This document shows positions 13,508 to 23,500 of a stretch of DNA of 28,991 bases, piece after piece. The stretch's first letter is position 1. Every line of letters starts with the position of its first letter. The DNA is taken from positions 1 through 28,991 of the forward strand of contig JAFZVV010000021.1 of NCBI GenBank assembly GCA_017617615.1, in the 5' to 3' direction. The DNA is from Prevotella sp. (lineage in GTDB: Bacteria > Bacteroidota > Bacteroidia > Bacteroidales > Bacteroidaceae). Below the pieces are notes generated by a model. That model saw nothing but the letters and a program-made list of their open reading frames with translations, was not told where the DNA came from and did no database searches. Position numbers and translations under genes: made by a program.

Positions 13508-16500
13508 CTATACGATGGGGGTGGCTGCTGGGTTGTCATCGGCCTGGGTGGCACTGTCGGGGATGTATGTTCCCTCGGTGGCGAGTTCCTGCAGTCGTGC
13601 GTGTGAAGTCTCGTATTCCACCATCATTGCCCTCAGCGACGAGATGTTACTGGGGAAGGCGTTCTGGTTTGAGAACTCGATGATGGGTTCTCCGTCTTCC
13701 TGTTTGAAGAGGATATAGAAAAACTTCCTCGATTCCTGTATTGCCCCGAAGGTGTTGTGGCGGAACCGTATGCGCTTGGTGTATCTTGGCGCGAAGAGAT
13801 AGGGATACTCGTCGTCCTTGATGCTCGACACGTCGAACACGTTGTTCTCCACCGTCCATGTCTCTGCCCCGAAGCCCGTCGTTGCCATTCCTTCGAGCCG
13901 TGGCGCGGTGATGGTGTTGTCGCGGAAGACGAACTCCCTTGCCGGGTTTTTCCACACCCCTGCCGTCAGTTTCACGCTGAGCACCCTGTTGGGGTCGACG
14001 GTATCGTCGTAGTCGGCCATGGGTTGGTAGTCGTATGCCCCCGCATTCACTGGGTAAGTCCTGTTCTCCCAGTATCCCAGCACCTCCTCGGTGTCTATCT
14101 CGTAGGTGTTTCCGATGTATTGACGTTCGATAGGCATATGCCCTGCGGTGAACTGTGCCGGCAGGCACACCTGCTTCGACTTGAGTATGCCGAAGTGGGT
14201 ATGGTCGTTGGTGAACTTCACGATGTTGCGGAAGACGTTGTGACAGCAGTATATCTGCGTGGTGCTGGTATACGTCTCGTACACGTTGTGGCTGTCGTTG
14301 ACACGCGTGACGTTTCCCTGTGCATCGGTCTTGTCGTAGACGTTCTGCCCTGCGACGATGTCACTGACGGTGTTGTGGAGGAAATAGAGTCGGCTGTATT
14401 CCGCTACGATGGCGGTATAGTATTCCCCGCTTGTACCCCTTACCACTTCCTTTGCCCCCTGGAAGGTGTTCCCTGCCACCCACATCGGACACGACGCATA
14501 CGCCTTCGGGTAGTTGTATTCTCCGCTTGAGTTGGGGATGCTCATGTTGATGGCAGCCCCCGTGAACGGCGTGGTCTGCGCGTTGCCCACGGTGTTGTTG
14601 ACGAACCGCAACGAACGCCTGTAAAGGGGGTTACCAACGTTTCCCCTGAGTGCCGGGATGACGTTCCCGTTGCCGTCGTCCTCGTCTACCGTGTATGTTC
14701 CCACAGTCGTCACGGTCTTCTTGAATCCCTGTCCGATGACCGACCCACCCTCAAAGGAGTTGTCCTGGAAGAGCACGTCGTTGATGCAGTTGTCTTCGAT
14801 GAGGAATCCGTCGCTGTCGAACGGTGTCACGTCTCTTGCCACGAAGGCGAAGTGCCTTCCCGTCCGCGATGCCGTGAAGAACTTGCACCCCGTGACGATG
14901 AGCTGGTCGATGCCGAGCACGGTATCGATGAGGAACTCGTAATACCCTCCGTTGGTGGACTGGAACACAGCCTTGTTGAGGTTGAGCGAATGACGGGTGT
15001 AGAAGAAGTGCGACGTGGTGGAGAATCCGCCCACTGCTTCGCCGCCTACCTCGCCGTCGATGGTGAAATCTTTCTCGATGGGAATGCCATTGTCGATGAG
15101 TGCCGCTTTCTTGACGGAGTCCCATGCATCACGGGTGATGTAGTAGACCTGGTCGAGATGCAGTCCGGCGCAGTCGGCATAGTCGCCCGTTGCCTTGCAG
15201 AGATTGACGAGGAGGTTAGTGTTGTAGTTCCTCACCGATGTCGACGTACCCGTCTTGAAATACACATCCTCCGTCTGTCCTGAGCCTTCTGCCGCTACCT
15301 CGTAGATGCGCATCTCCGAAGGCAGGTTTTCGGCGAGCGGTGTGAGCGTGAGGGCGCTACTGATGTCTTGCGCGGTGATATCCTCCGCGTCCTTGTCGAT
15401 GACGACGGCGCCGAGGTTTCCCACCTCTGGGTCGAAGGGTACGGGGGTGTCGGGTTCGGGTTCCCCATCAGGGTGGTACGCCTTTACCTTGTCGTCGAGT
15501 GCCTTGAGCATGCGGAAGAGCGCGGAGATATTATTCTCGCTGTCCTGTATGCGCTGTGAGGCATCGGGGATGATGTCTTGTTTCTGCGTGAGGGCATACT
15601 GTATGGCACGGTTCTCGACGGGGTTCTGCGAGGAAGGGCTGAGCGCCGTATCCACGGTGATTGGTGGGATGCTGCCTGGTGTCACCGTACCACTCTCCAA
15701 AGCCTGCAGACGGAGCATCAGCGCACTGTCGGCCTGTTGCCGCAGACGTGTCTCCTCATGCAATGCCGACAGGCGCGCCTGTCGTTCGTCTGCCACTGCG
15801 CCCTCCACATAAGCCGTGAGCCCTGCCACATTTGACACATTCACCGCCCCATTAGCCAGTTTTTCGACGGTCACCGCAGCGTCGGCCAGTTTTTCAGTCG
15901 TCACCGCCCCATCGGCCAGCTTTTCGGTCGTCACCGCATAGTCGGCCAGTTTTTCTGTCGTCACCGCCCCATCGGCGATATTCTCGGTATGGATAAAGAC
16001 GCCGTCGAGGATGAGCTGAGCCGTCCACTGTCCATCCGGAGTGCCGTTATGGTCGGTGTCGGTGGCATGGTTCCACATCAGCGCGCTGAGGCAGCGAATG
16101 GTGATGCCGCCGAAAGCCTCGTAACGCCCTGGCGTGGCAGCGAGGTAGAACACGTTATGGTCGGTGGGCTGTAGGGGGTTGGTCATGTCGGGATATGCCA
16201 CGCCTCCGAAGACATAACCGGCAGCAGCTATGCCGTCGACCACGTCGCGGGCATGGTCGTAGGCTGCGAGGTCGAACGTGCCACCCAGTGCCACGCTGTC
16301 GGCCACGCACTCCCAGGTGCCCGGAGTGGCACAACTCCAGAGGGCAGGCTGTGCCGTGGTGCCCACCAATGCCCAGTCGCCCCGCTGCGGAGAGCGACAG
16401 GCAGCGATGAGCGCGTCGTAGGAGGCGAAGAGGCCTCTGTCATGGCCCCGGAGATGGCGGCAGATGAGTTCTCCCTCCACCCTCAGGTCGCGTTTCACTA

Positions 16501-16756
16501 CTGCATGCTGCATCACACGGAGTCGTCCGCCCACGGTGAGGTCGTTGGAGATGGCGACATCACCCTGTTGGTGCAGCAGCCGGTAACTGTCGGTGTTCTC
16601 ATAGATATCCGACCGCCAGTTGCCTTGTGCGGGGTCCCAGAAATAGGTCACCGCCCCGATATTCAGGTATTCCCCTGGGTGACCACCGGCAGGGAAGGCA
16701 TGCCATACGGCAGCCATGCTGCCAAAGCATCCCAAGTGATAGATTTTGTTTTTCAT
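13508..16756 (-). CDS. Phage tail fibre/spike with beta-helix
   Basis: A 1082-aa protein starting [20 protein letters not shown]. Upstream in-frame codons lie in the preceding gene. Residues about 50-230 are a virion-proximal region ([22 protein letters not shown]). Residues 256-305 are five 10-residue repeats ([10 protein letters not shown] type), common in trimeric phage fibres. The motif [15 protein letters not shown] (about 365-380) is typical of Bacteroidetes phage fibre proteins and precedes a coiled coil. Residues about 600-1040 repeat the x-F-x-x-N-x-F/V coil pattern of right-handed parallel beta-helices ([54 protein letters not shown]). This shape binds or cuts surface glycans. The C-terminus has a helical [12 protein letters not shown] tail. 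It lies 34 nt downstream of the adaptor-like gene. The frame is intact over its full length. Confidence 0.88.
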   Translation of the reverse strand: MKNKIYHLGCFGSMAAVWHAFPAGGHPGEYLNIGAVTYFWDPAQGNWRSDIYENTDSYRLLHQQGDVAISNDLTVGGRLRVMQHAVVKRDLRVEGELICRHLRGHDRGLFASYDALIAACRSPQRGDWALVGTTAQPALWSCATPGTWECVADSVALGGTFDLAAYDHARDVVDGIAAAGYVFGGVAYPDMTNPLQPTDHNVFYLAATPGRYEAFGGITIRCLSALMWNHATDTDHNGTPDGQWTAQLILDGVFIHTENIADGAVTTEKLADYAVTTEKLADGAVTTEKLADAAVTVEKLANGAVNVSNVAGLTAYVEGAVADERQARLSALHEETRLRQQADSALMLRLQALESGTVTPGSIPPITVDTALSPSSQNPVENRAIQYALTQKQDIIPDASQRIQDSENNISALFRMLKALDDKVKAYHPDGEPEPDTPVPFDPEVGNLGAVVIDKDAEDITAQDISSALTLTPLAENLPSEMRIYEVAAEGSGQTEDVYFKTGTSTSVRNYNTNLLVNLCKATGDYADCAGLHLDQVYYITRDAWDSVKKAALIDNGIPIEKDFTIDGEVGGEAVGGFSTTSHFFYTRHSLNLNKAVFQSTNGGYYEFLIDTVLGIDQLIVTGCKFFTASRTGRHFAFVARDVTPFDSDGFLIEDNCINDVLFQDNSFEGGSVIGQGFKKTVTTVGTYTVDEDDGNGNVIPALRGNVGNPLYRRSLRFVNNTVGNAQTTPFTGAAINMSIPNSSGEYNYPKAYASCPMWVAGNTFQGAKEVVRGTSGEYYTAIVAEYSRLYFLHNTVSDIVAGQNVYDKTDAQGNVTRVNDSHNVYETYTSTTQIYCCHNVFRNIVKFTNDHTHFGILKSKQVCLPAQFTAGHMPIERQYIGNTYEIDTEEVLGYWENRTYPVNAGAYDYQPMADYDDTVDPNRVLSVKLTAGVWKNPAREFVFRDNTITAPRLEGMATTGFGAETWTVENNVFDVSSIKDDEYPYLFAPRYTKRIRFRHNTFGAIQESRKFFYILFKQEDGEPIIEFSNQNAFPSNISSLRAMMVEYETSHARLQELATEGTYIPDSATQADDNPAATPIV
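15841..15990 (-). repeat. Five 30-bp tandem repeats inside the tail fibre gene
   Basis: Units start at 15841, 15871, 15901, 15931 and 15961 and encode the ten-residue [10 protein letters not shown] repeats. The copies differ by only a few bases, so the number of units may vary between strains. Confidence 0.85.
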
Positions 16757-16790
16757 GATAGGTGTTTTTGGTGAATCAAGTATTGAAGCT

Positions 16791-17393
16791 TTATTGACAG
16801 AAGGCCACATACGACTGTCGGGTGAGCGTGGCGATGCGGTCGATGATGTTGTGATAGAGCAGCGGGGGAAGTTCGATGGTGCCTTGCACGATATGTGGCA
16901 CGGGCTGGTAGAGTGCCTTGGCGATGGTGACCCCTGCCCCACCCTGCGAGGAATAGAGTTCCACGGCCTGTCCCATGGGCGTGGTGACGATGGCCGCCAC
17001 AGGTCGCTCCGGATTACCCCTGATGGCAGGGAAACGGCTCGACTGCCACTGGTATTCCTCGTCGAGGGCGGTGATGACCTTGGCATCGCGCTGCCAGTCG
17101 CTCATGCGGATGGCGAGGAGGCGGAGGAAGTCGTCGGGAAGCAACAGCAGTGCCATCCCCACCCCCGGGGCCTGCTGCCATGCCACACCCCCATGGAGGG
17201 GCACGCCAGGAGCCAGTTTCTCGGATGGCGCCTCCTCGATGACCTGTCGTGCGCCCCACTCCACCTGCGAGGCGATGATGTCGGCGATGGTACGTGCTCC
17301 CCTGTCGTTGACGGCAATGAGGGGTTGGTCGTCATCGTCGAGGTCGAGGCGCACGCTCACGTCGTGGAGAATCTGATGGATGGGATATTTCAT
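16791..17393 (-). CDS. Head-tail adaptor-like phage protein
   Basis: A 200-aa protein, [19 protein letters not shown] onward. The first half is helical ([45 protein letters not shown]), then a beta region ([19 protein letters not shown]), then a C-terminal helix ([21 protein letters not shown]). Size, helix content and operon position between capsid and fibre genes fit ring/adaptor proteins such as T7 gp11 that join the portal to the tail nozzle. This is a fold-level inference; I see no diagnostic motif. Its start overlaps the preceding stop by ATGA (17390-17393), so the two are translationally coupled. Confidence 0.6.
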   Translation of the reverse strand: MKYPIHQILHDVSVRLDLDDDDQPLIAVNDRGARTIADIIASQVEWGARQVIEEAPSEKLAPGVPLHGGVAWQQAPGVGMALLLLPDDFLRLLAIRMSDWQRDAKVITALDEEYQWQSSRFPAIRGNPERPVAAIVTTPMGQAVELYSSQGGAGVTIAKALYQPVPHIVQGTIELPPLLYHNIIDRIATLTRQSYVAFCQ

Positions 17394-17653
17394 GGCGCGG
17401 AACAGATGAAGTAGATGGTTTCGGGGTCGGGCTGCTGCGGGAGGCTGTCGACGAAGGCGACAGGGAGGTGTCCTGATGTCAGCGTTTCAAGGGCATCGGC
17501 GCGTGCTTCGAGCAGTGTGGCGCGCCGTTCCAGGTCTGCAGCACGCTCATCGAGGAGCGACGTGCTCTCTTCGAGGCGTGTGGTGCGCCCCATCCCCCGG
17601 GAGAGGAAGGGGGTGCGGCGCTCTTTTTGTGCGTTTTCTTTCCAGGAGGACAT
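17390..17653 (-). CDS. Short coiled-coil phage protein
   Basis: An 87-aa protein. The ATG at 17653 (MSSWKENAQKERRTPF) is preferred over an upstream TTG that lies in the repeat spacer. Residues about 28-60 form a regular heptad coiled coil (RLEESTSLLDERAADLERRATLLEARADALE), then a short beta segment with PVAFVDSLPQQPDPETIYFIC. The arrangement is that of small trimerising or chaperone-like fibre components; the C-terminal PDPETIYFI motif resembles one found in Bacteroidetes phage fibre proteins. It is coupled to the adaptor-like gene by an ATGA overlap. Function inferred from context only. Confidence 0.65.
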   Translation of the reverse strand: MSSWKENAQKERRTPFLSRGMGRTTRLEESTSLLDERAADLERRATLLEARADALETLTSGHLPVAFVDSLPQQPDPETIYFICSAP

Positions 17654-17661
17654 AGAAATAT

Positions 17662-17833
17662 TCAAGATTGAAAATTGAGTCCGGGTTTCGCCCGATTGAA
17701 ATTGAGTCCGGGCTTCGCCCGATTGAAATTGAGTCCGGGCTTCGCCCGATTGAAAATTGAGTCCGGGCTTCGCCCGATTGAAAATTGAAAATTGAAAATT
17801 GAAGATTGAAGATTGATTACGGGCTTCGCCCGA
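17662..17833 (-). repeat. Tandem repeat of five small hairpins in the operon
   Basis: Five copies of CCGGGCTTCGCCCG or close variants lie at 17681, 17708, 17735, 17763 and 17820, separated by ATTGAAAATTGAG words. The fourth gap is longer because of extra ATTGAAA repeats (17776-17815). On the transcribed minus strand each forms a tight GGGC-GAA-GCCC stem-loop. The array separates the head-fibre gene from the coiled-coil gene and could act on mRNA stability or partial termination. Confidence 0.8.
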
Positions 17834-18235
17834 TTAAGGAGGCTTGGTGCCTGGGATGTCGATGATGAGTTCCCAGCCATGCTTGCGGGCTGCTCTTACG
17901 ATATCGTCGATGCTGCGTAGTTTTGAGCGTGAGACGCCGGTCGTATCGGCGGTCCAGTCTCTGGCATCGTTGAACGAAGTGAAAGAGATGGTCTTCACGT
18001 CGTCGGGGGTTACGGTTTCTTCGTGTGCGGGGGTCGGAGGGGTATCTTCGACGGGTTTCAGTCCGACCAGACTACCGAAGAAGCGGTGATGCTCGATGGC
18101 TTCCTGCAACCGGGTGTCGGCAGTGGTGAGATAGCTTCCTCCGAGAGTGAGTGGCACGAAAGAGACATGTGTCCACTCTCCTGCCACACACACGTTGAAA
18201 CTGACCTCAGTGTTTGAGATATAGGTCTTGGGCAT
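17834..18235 (-). CDS. Head-fibre / decoration-like phage protein
   Basis: A 133-aa protein. The N-terminus is beta-rich (TYISNTEVSFNVCVAGEWTHVSFVPLT), followed by a short helix (LQEAIEHHRFFGSL), a Pro-rich linker and a C-terminal domain (SFTSFNDARDWTADTTGVSRSKLRSIDDIVRAARKHGW). The F-x-D-A-x-D-W...LRS...I..AA..HG pattern is one I associate with small capsid-adjacent proteins of Bacteroidales phages encoded directly after the capsid gene, as here. The C-terminus ends in IPGTKPP, directly against the hairpin repeat array; the last residues may have been altered by it. The start is the only ATG near the head of the frame. Family assignment is moderate. Confidence 0.65.
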   Translation of the reverse strand: MPKTYISNTEVSFNVCVAGEWTHVSFVPLTLGGSYLTTADTRLQEAIEHHRFFGSLVGLKPVEDTPPTPAHEETVTPDDVKTISFTSFNDARDWTADTTGVSRSKLRSIDDIVRAARKHGWELIIDIPGTKPP

Positions 18236-18246
18236 AGATTTATTTG

Positions 18247-18295
18247 AAGGGAAGTTAAAGGGAAGTTAAAGGGAAGTTAAAGGGAAGTTAAAGGG
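18247..18295. repeat. Four 11-bp tandem repeats between capsid and head-fibre genes
   Basis: AAGGGAAGTTA is repeated four times almost without change. On the minus strand it reads TAACTTCCCTT and lies 12 nt upstream of the head-fibre start codon, so it falls in the leader of that gene within the operon. Confidence 0.8.
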
Positions 18296-18351
18296 ACATT
18301 AGACTTGCGAGTCAACGCTTGGTGTGCAACTCCCCTCCTACAGGCCCTCTA

Positions 18352-19734
18352 CTAAAGTGGCGTAGCCAGGCGGAGGCGGGCATGGGCCTTTGCATAGCGC
18401 AGGTACAAGCAGCTGATCTCCTGCAGCACCACGGCATCGGTGTTGCGCACACCGGCCTTCTTCAGGTCGAGGATATTGCGGCTCCAGCTCAGGTGTGTCT
18501 TCTTCGTGAGGAACTCCGGGTCGAGGGCGAAGGCGCAGTCGGCCATGCCGTTCAGGTCGAAGAGTTCATGGTGTATGGCAAGAATCTCGCCGAAGTCGGT
18601 CTCCCAACTCTTGAATTTCAAGTTCCACACCTCTACGGTGTCTTTCAGGCGGAACTTGTCGCTGTCGATCTTCGAGAGGGCGGCGAGGAAGTCGGAGCCG
18701 CAGAACATCACCTTGCGCTTGTTGCCGATACCAGTGCCCACGAAGAGGTCTTTCGAGATATCTACCAGGTCTTCGTCGGAAATCACGGCACAGTGCTTCG
18801 TGGCGTTCCATGTGCCCACCTCGATGTCCTTGCCCGCCTGCCACCAGATGCCTTTGGTGAACCACTGCGACATGCCATCTTTCACGGAGTGGTTGACGAC
18901 GTTCATGTCACCGAAGAGGTAGCTGTTTTCCATGGCGAGGCGCATGTCGTAGATGCTGTCCTCCTCCAGGTCGGAGAAGCCCCAGTTCACTTCCTTCGCC
19001 GCAATCTTGTCGAGCGTCGACTGTTCTATCTGCGCCATGAAGTTCTGGCAGTACTGCAGTTCCGAAGTGGGGATGTTGTTGAAACGTCCGGTCTGCACGT
19101 CGAGTTCGCCGCACGACTTGCCCATACGGATGAGCGTGGTGCCGTTGCTGATGGCAGGAACGCCGATGTTCTGTCCGTTGACGGCAGTGCCGTTGATGGC
19201 GAAGACGATAGGCTGTCCGTCGGAGGTCTTCCCGCAGACACACAGTTCCAGGTCGGGCGTCTTCGCGTCGTTGGCGTTGTATGCCACCCCCTTATGGTTG
19301 TTGACGGCCTTCACGCCTACCACGCGGATGGTGTCGTCGAGGGTGAACATGTCGGGGTCGGCTACACGGATGGCGGTCGAGACGCCATTGCTGGCAGATA
19401 CGGCAGCGATGAGGGTGGTCTTCACCGGACGCGTACCCACGCTGTAGTATTTCACCTCGAACGACGAGGCATGCTGGCTATGGGCATAGCGCGAAATTTG
19501 GTCAACGGGTGTTGCCATCGGACGGATGCGGGTGATGCGTTCGTCGATGTCTTTCTGGTACATCTCGCTATCGGCGTCGGAGCGTCCGAGCGTCTCGGAG
19601 AGGATGCCGGCAGGGTTGTTGGGATGTGTGGCGGCAGCCCCTGCCGTGGTGTGGTGTTCGGTGGTGCCTTTGTAGAGCTCGTTTCCTGAGCTGGTGATGC
19701 CGGCATCGGGCAGTGGTGATGGGTTTGTGCTCAT
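18352..19734 (-). CDS. Major capsid protein, HK97 fold (SU10/DUF5309-like)
   Basis: A 460-aa protein. The N-terminal about 45 residues are disordered and polar (STNPSPLPDAGITSSGNELY), then EMYQKDIDERITRIRPMATPVDQISRYA leads into the E-loop-like beta region (SSFEVKYYSVGTRPVKTTL). The middle holds a long helix (TSELQYCQNFMAQIEQSTLDKIAAKEV). The end (IHHELFDLNGMADCAFALDPEFL...VLQEISCLYLRYAKAHARL) follows the layout of phage SU10-type capsid proteins (Pfam family formerly DUF5309). It has no signal peptide and is complete. It is the first gene of the minus-strand operon, with its own promoter. No protease or scaffold gene sits beside it. An encapsulin-like role is an alternative, but the partner genes point to a phage capsid. 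Confidence 0.78.
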   Translation of the reverse strand: MSTNPSPLPDAGITSSGNELYKGTTEHHTTAGAAATHPNNPAGILSETLGRSDADSEMYQKDIDERITRIRPMATPVDQISRYAHSQHASSFEVKYYSVGTRPVKTTLIAAVSASNGVSTAIRVADPDMFTLDDTIRVVGVKAVNNHKGVAYNANDAKTPDLELCVCGKTSDGQPIVFAINGTAVNGQNIGVPAISNGTTLIRMGKSCGELDVQTGRFNNIPTSELQYCQNFMAQIEQSTLDKIAAKEVNWGFSDLEEDSIYDMRLAMENSYLFGDMNVVNHSVKDGMSQWFTKGIWWQAGKDIEVGTWNATKHCAVISDEDLVDISKDLFVGTGIGNKRKVMFCGSDFLAALSKIDSDKFRLKDTVEVWNLKFKSWETDFGEILAIHHELFDLNGMADCAFALDPEFLTKKTHLSWSRNILDLKKAGVRNTDAVVLQEISCLYLRYAKAHARLRLATPL

Positions 19735-19736
19735 GA

Positions 19737-19795
19737 TGGTTGGATGTTAATAATAGCATGTTTTCTGTTCACGCTGCAAAAATAGCATCCAACCA
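19737..19795 (-). promoter_or_regulatory. Promoter of the phage operon flanked by a 10-bp inverted repeat
   Basis: On the minus strand TATTTTTG (19784-19777) is a -7 element, putting transcription start near 19770 with a leader of about 36 nt. No matching TTTG is found 20 nt further upstream. Perfect inverted arms TGGTTGGATG (19737-19746) and CATCCAACCA (19786-19795) flank the element; the first ends two bases before the start codon. This is an operator-like arrangement. Confidence 0.6.
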
Positions 19796-19825
19796 AAGGG
19801 ATTTCATGGCATTTTCGTATGGATG

Positions 19826-19861
19826 AAAAAAGACTCCCGCTGTGTTGGCAGCGGGAGTCTT
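19826..19861 (-). terminator. Rho-independent terminator for the cohesin-dockerin gene
   Basis: AAGACTCCCGCTG (19830-19842) pairs perfectly with CAGCGGGAGTCTT (19849-19861) over a 6-nt loop. On the minus strand the stem is followed by a T run (A run at 19826-19831 on plus). It separates the surface-protein genes from the phage operon, so the phage genes rely on their own promoter. Confidence 0.92.
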
Positions 19862-19901
19862 GAATAGTATATCGGGGATGTGTTTGCCCTGATACGAGTG
19901 T

Positions 19902-20564
19902 TTATTTGCCCAGAATGATGTTGATGATACTGGTCACGTCACTCATGTTGATAAGTCCATCACCAGTGCAATCGGCGTTGATGAAAGAGAACGGCGTCGG
20001 GTTCTTACCCAGCACATAGTTGATGATGGTCGAGACATCACTCATGTTGATGAGGCCATCGTCGTTGGCATCACCCAGGAGGGCAGCGGTACCCTTCTCC
20101 ACGGTCACCTTGAAGGTGGAGTTGACGGGACGCACATGCTGGCGAGCAGTAGTGATGAAGTCGACATCGCTGATGGTTCCCGTATACTCACCGGGCTTGA
20201 CGTTGTCGGCAGCCTTCAGGGTGAGGGTAACCAGGGCGCCCGACTTTCCGGTGATTGTCTCCAGACCCAGTTGGATGCCACAGATGTTATACTCATTCGG
20301 TGCGGGGTTTCCCACGACGATCTGTCCAGTGTACCTGTCGGTAGCTACTGCTTCGACCAGTGTGATTCCCTCGGGCAGTTGCAACGTGAGGCTGAAGGCC
20401 GTAAGGTCGGTGCGGGTGTTGGTGAGGTCGAGGGTCACCGTGGCGGTCTCTCCCGCCGTAATGGTGAAATCGTCGATTTTCACACTCTCAGCCTTTGAGG
20501 TATAGGCGAAGCTCAGCAGAGCCATAGCCAGGAATATGATTTTGTTTCTCATTGTTCGAAGCAT
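19902..20564 (-). CDS. Secreted cohesin-like plus dockerin protein
   Basis: A 220-aa protein. The signal peptide begins at MRNKIIFLAMALLSFAYTSKA; an alternative Met four residues before it is also possible. Residues about 28-155 are a cohesin-type beta sandwich (GETATVTLDLTNTRTDLTAFSLTLQLPEGITL ... ALVTLTLKAADNVKPGEYTGTISDVDF). Residues about 164-220 are two dockerin-like calcium repeats, GDANDDGLINMSDVSTIINYVL and ADCTGDGLINMSDVTSIINIIL. Having both partner modules in one chain allows head-to-tail assembly or binding to other dockerin proteins such as those encoded at 626-1519 and 20568-26273. It starts only 3 nt after the stop of the BspA-type gene, so they are probably one transcript. No catalytic domain. 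Confidence 0.85.
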   Translation of the reverse strand: MLRTMRNKIIFLAMALLSFAYTSKAESVKIDDFTITAGETATVTLDLTNTRTDLTAFSLTLQLPEGITLVEAVATDRYTGQIVVGNPAPNEYNICGIQLGLETITGKSGALVTLTLKAADNVKPGEYTGTISDVDFITTARQHVRPVNSTFKVTVEKGTAALLGDANDDGLINMSDVSTIINYVLGKNPTPFSFINADCTGDGLINMSDVTSIINIILGK

Positions 20565-20567
20565 TGA

Positions 20568-23500
20568 TTATTTGATAACTACTTTCTTGCCATTGAGGAT
20601 ATAGACACCCTTTGTGGGATGGTCGACACGCACACCACTGAGGTTGTAGTACACACCGTCTTCGTAGGCCTTGCGGCTGTCGCCCATGACCTGGACGATG
20701 CCGGTAGGAATGGCACCACCGATGTTTTCGAACTGGTGGATGGCTCCGTCGGCGGTGACGAACCGGATATTCTCTACCACGATGTCATCGAGGTCGGGAT
20801 TGCCGGCGAGGATGTTGATGACCGAGCCGTCGTATCCCTCGAATGGCTTGTTGGTGAAGGAGATGGCAGCGAAGCGGTAGGTGTTCTCACCAATCTGGTT
20901 GTAGACCATCTGATGACCCTTGAGCCGCTCGGAGAGTTTGACAAGCTCTACCTCTGAAAGCTCAGGGAGAGTGAGGTCGAACTGGAAGGCGGTATAGGGC
21001 ACCTCGCTGTCGATGCAGAGTGACAATACATTGTTGATGTCCTTGGTGAGGACGACGCTCTCCTCTACATCCATACGCGGTGCGTAGTTGATGTTGGGAG
21101 CAGCCTCGCCATTGGCAATCATGCCAACGAGGATAACGGCATCGGCTACGGTGACCTCGTCGTCGTCGTCGAAGTCGGCAAGGAACCTGTCGAATACTGT
21201 GGCGGGCTCACCTACGACATATTTCACGATATCCACGGCATCGAGCATGTCGGCCTTGCTGTCACCATTGACGTCGCAGTTCGGATATTCGATGATTTTC
21301 TCGAAGGAGCTCCACTGTGAATCAGCGGCAGCATAACTGTCTTTCGACAAGGCAGGTACATAGAGCCGTGTGCCGGAGAAGTTGAAGTTGTAGAACAACA
21401 GCGGATCAACATCAAGGGCATTGGCCCAGGCCACCTTCACGGTCTTCAGTGCCGTGCATCCATAGAAGTTGTAGGGCTGCACCTCGCCTACAGAAGCGGG
21501 GATGCTGAGGAACTCGAGCGACGAGCAATTCTCCAGTGCACCTTCCTCCAGTTTCTGCAAGGTCTTCGGCAACTTCAGCGAAGTGAGGCCGGCAGCGCCA
21601 CAGAAGGCATAGCCCTTGATTGTGGTCACCGTCTCGGGAACGACATAATCGCCTTGTTTTCCGGCGGGATATGCATAGAGCAGCGTCTTGTTCTTGTCGA
21701 AGAGCACGCCGTCGACTGCCACGAACTTGGTGTTGTCAGCTGCCACGGAGATGCTGGTGAGCGACGAACAGTTGGCGAACACGCCCATACCGAAGGTGGT
21801 AACGCCTTCCGGAATCTGTATCGACTTGAGGTTCGTACAATCTGCGAAAGCACCCTTGCGGATGTTTGTGATGGTCTTCGGCAGTGCGATTGTCTCGAGA
21901 GCCGTACAACCCCTGAACGCGTCGTTGTTGATGGCGGTGAGTCCGGTGAAGTACTTCAGTTCATTGAACGAGGTAATCTGAGTGTTGCCCTGGAAGAATT
22001 CGCTGATGGTGTAGGCCTCCTTGGCCTCTGCCACGGTGAGTTCACCGTCGCCACTGGTATCCCATTTCTCTACACAGATAGCCTTAACGATGGGATCCTC
22101 GAAGTCGATGACAGAGGAATCAACGAGGTACTCGTCGATGCGGAAGTTCTTCCATACAGCGGCTTTCTTGTACTTGTTCTTGCTGCCCTTCGGAACGCTG
22201 AGCGCGCAGTTCTTCACGTCGACATCCTGGAAGGTGTTGGCGGGAACGGTGAGCGGTGTAGCCCATTCCACGACGACGGAGTCGAGTGCGGTGCAGGCAC
22301 GGAAGGCACTGGCACCAATGGCTGTCACACCATCGTGGAGCACGAGCGTCTTGAGTGCAGCCACCATGGTGAAGGCATCCTCGCCGATTTCGGTGACGGT
22401 CTCATCGAGCACATACTCTTTGCTAATGGTCTTGGCAGCGGGGAACTGGAGGAGTTTGGTTTGCGACTTGTCATAGAGCACGCCGTTGTACGACGCATAG
22501 TTGGAGCTGGCTGCATCGACATCGATGGCGGTGAGTTTCGGACAGCCCTTGAAGGCACCCGTGCCCACTTTCACGATATTCGACGAGATAGACACCTTGG
22601 TGAAGCCGGTGTTATAGGCGAAGGCGCTGTCACCAATCTCGGTAAGGCCCGGCAGACGGTTGAACGTATTGATGGCGGTACCCTGGAAGGAACTCTTGCC
22701 GAAGCGTGTGATGCCCTCGGGCATGGTGACAGCAGAGAGGCCGGTGTTCTTGAACGCATCGTCGCCAATCTCGGTGAGGGCAGTGAAGTACTGCAACTCA
22801 TTGAACTTCGTGATGGGTTGACCAGTGAACGTTGTGCCGAGGTCGGCCACCAGGGCAGCCTCCTCATAGCTGATATGGCCATCGCCATCGGAATCCCATT
22901 TCTCTGCAGCGAGTTGTTCTACGAGCAGGTCTTCGAAGTGGATGATGGTAGCATCGTAATCATCCATGCTCATCTCCTTGAAGAGGGCGAAGAACTTCCA
23001 TCCGTTTGCGGTCTCGTAACGGCTCGTCGTGCCCTTCGGAACGAAGAGAATACCTGTAATCTGTCCGCTGCTGAGTGTTCCGGCATTGGAGAAGGTATTG
23101 TCGTTGATAGACAGCGGAGTGTTTCTTGCCACCTGACATCTCACGCCGGCGGGCATGCCGTTGAAGGCTTTCTCGCCGATGGAAGTGACGTTCGACGGGA
23201 TATTGATGCTCTGCAGGTTGCTACAACCCGAGAAGGCACCCTCGCCGATGGTCGTGACCTTCGAGCTGAAGTCGATGGCCTTGATACCGGTACAGTCTTC
23301 GAATGCATAGTCACCGATGGTGGTAATCTCATTGAAGCTGACAGAGGTAATCTTTGTTGCGCCACTGAAAGCGTAAGGATAGATCGCCTTGATTTCACCT
23401 GTTGTGGGATTGAAGCTGGTTTGCGACTTACCTGCCGGATAAGCCACCAGCGTAGCGTAGTCTTCCGTGAAGAGTGCATCGTTGGCCACCTTGTATTTGG

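Noticed and set aside
17662..17880. A 72-codon frame with NRAKPGLNF repeats
   Set aside because: It is only the hairpin array read in one frame and overlaps the end of the head-fibre gene.
18319..19689. A 456-codon open frame opposite the capsid gene
   Set aside because: It is antisense to a recognisable capsid protein with a promoter and operon partners. No family resemblance and no start signal.
18352..19734. Encapsulin nanocompartment instead of a phage capsid
   Set aside because: The operon also encodes fibre, adaptor, lysin and holin-like proteins, and there is no cargo enzyme gene nearby.
12201..19795. Contractile tailocin or type VI secretion cluster
   Set aside because: No sheath, tube, baseplate or ATPase genes are present; a capsid gene is.
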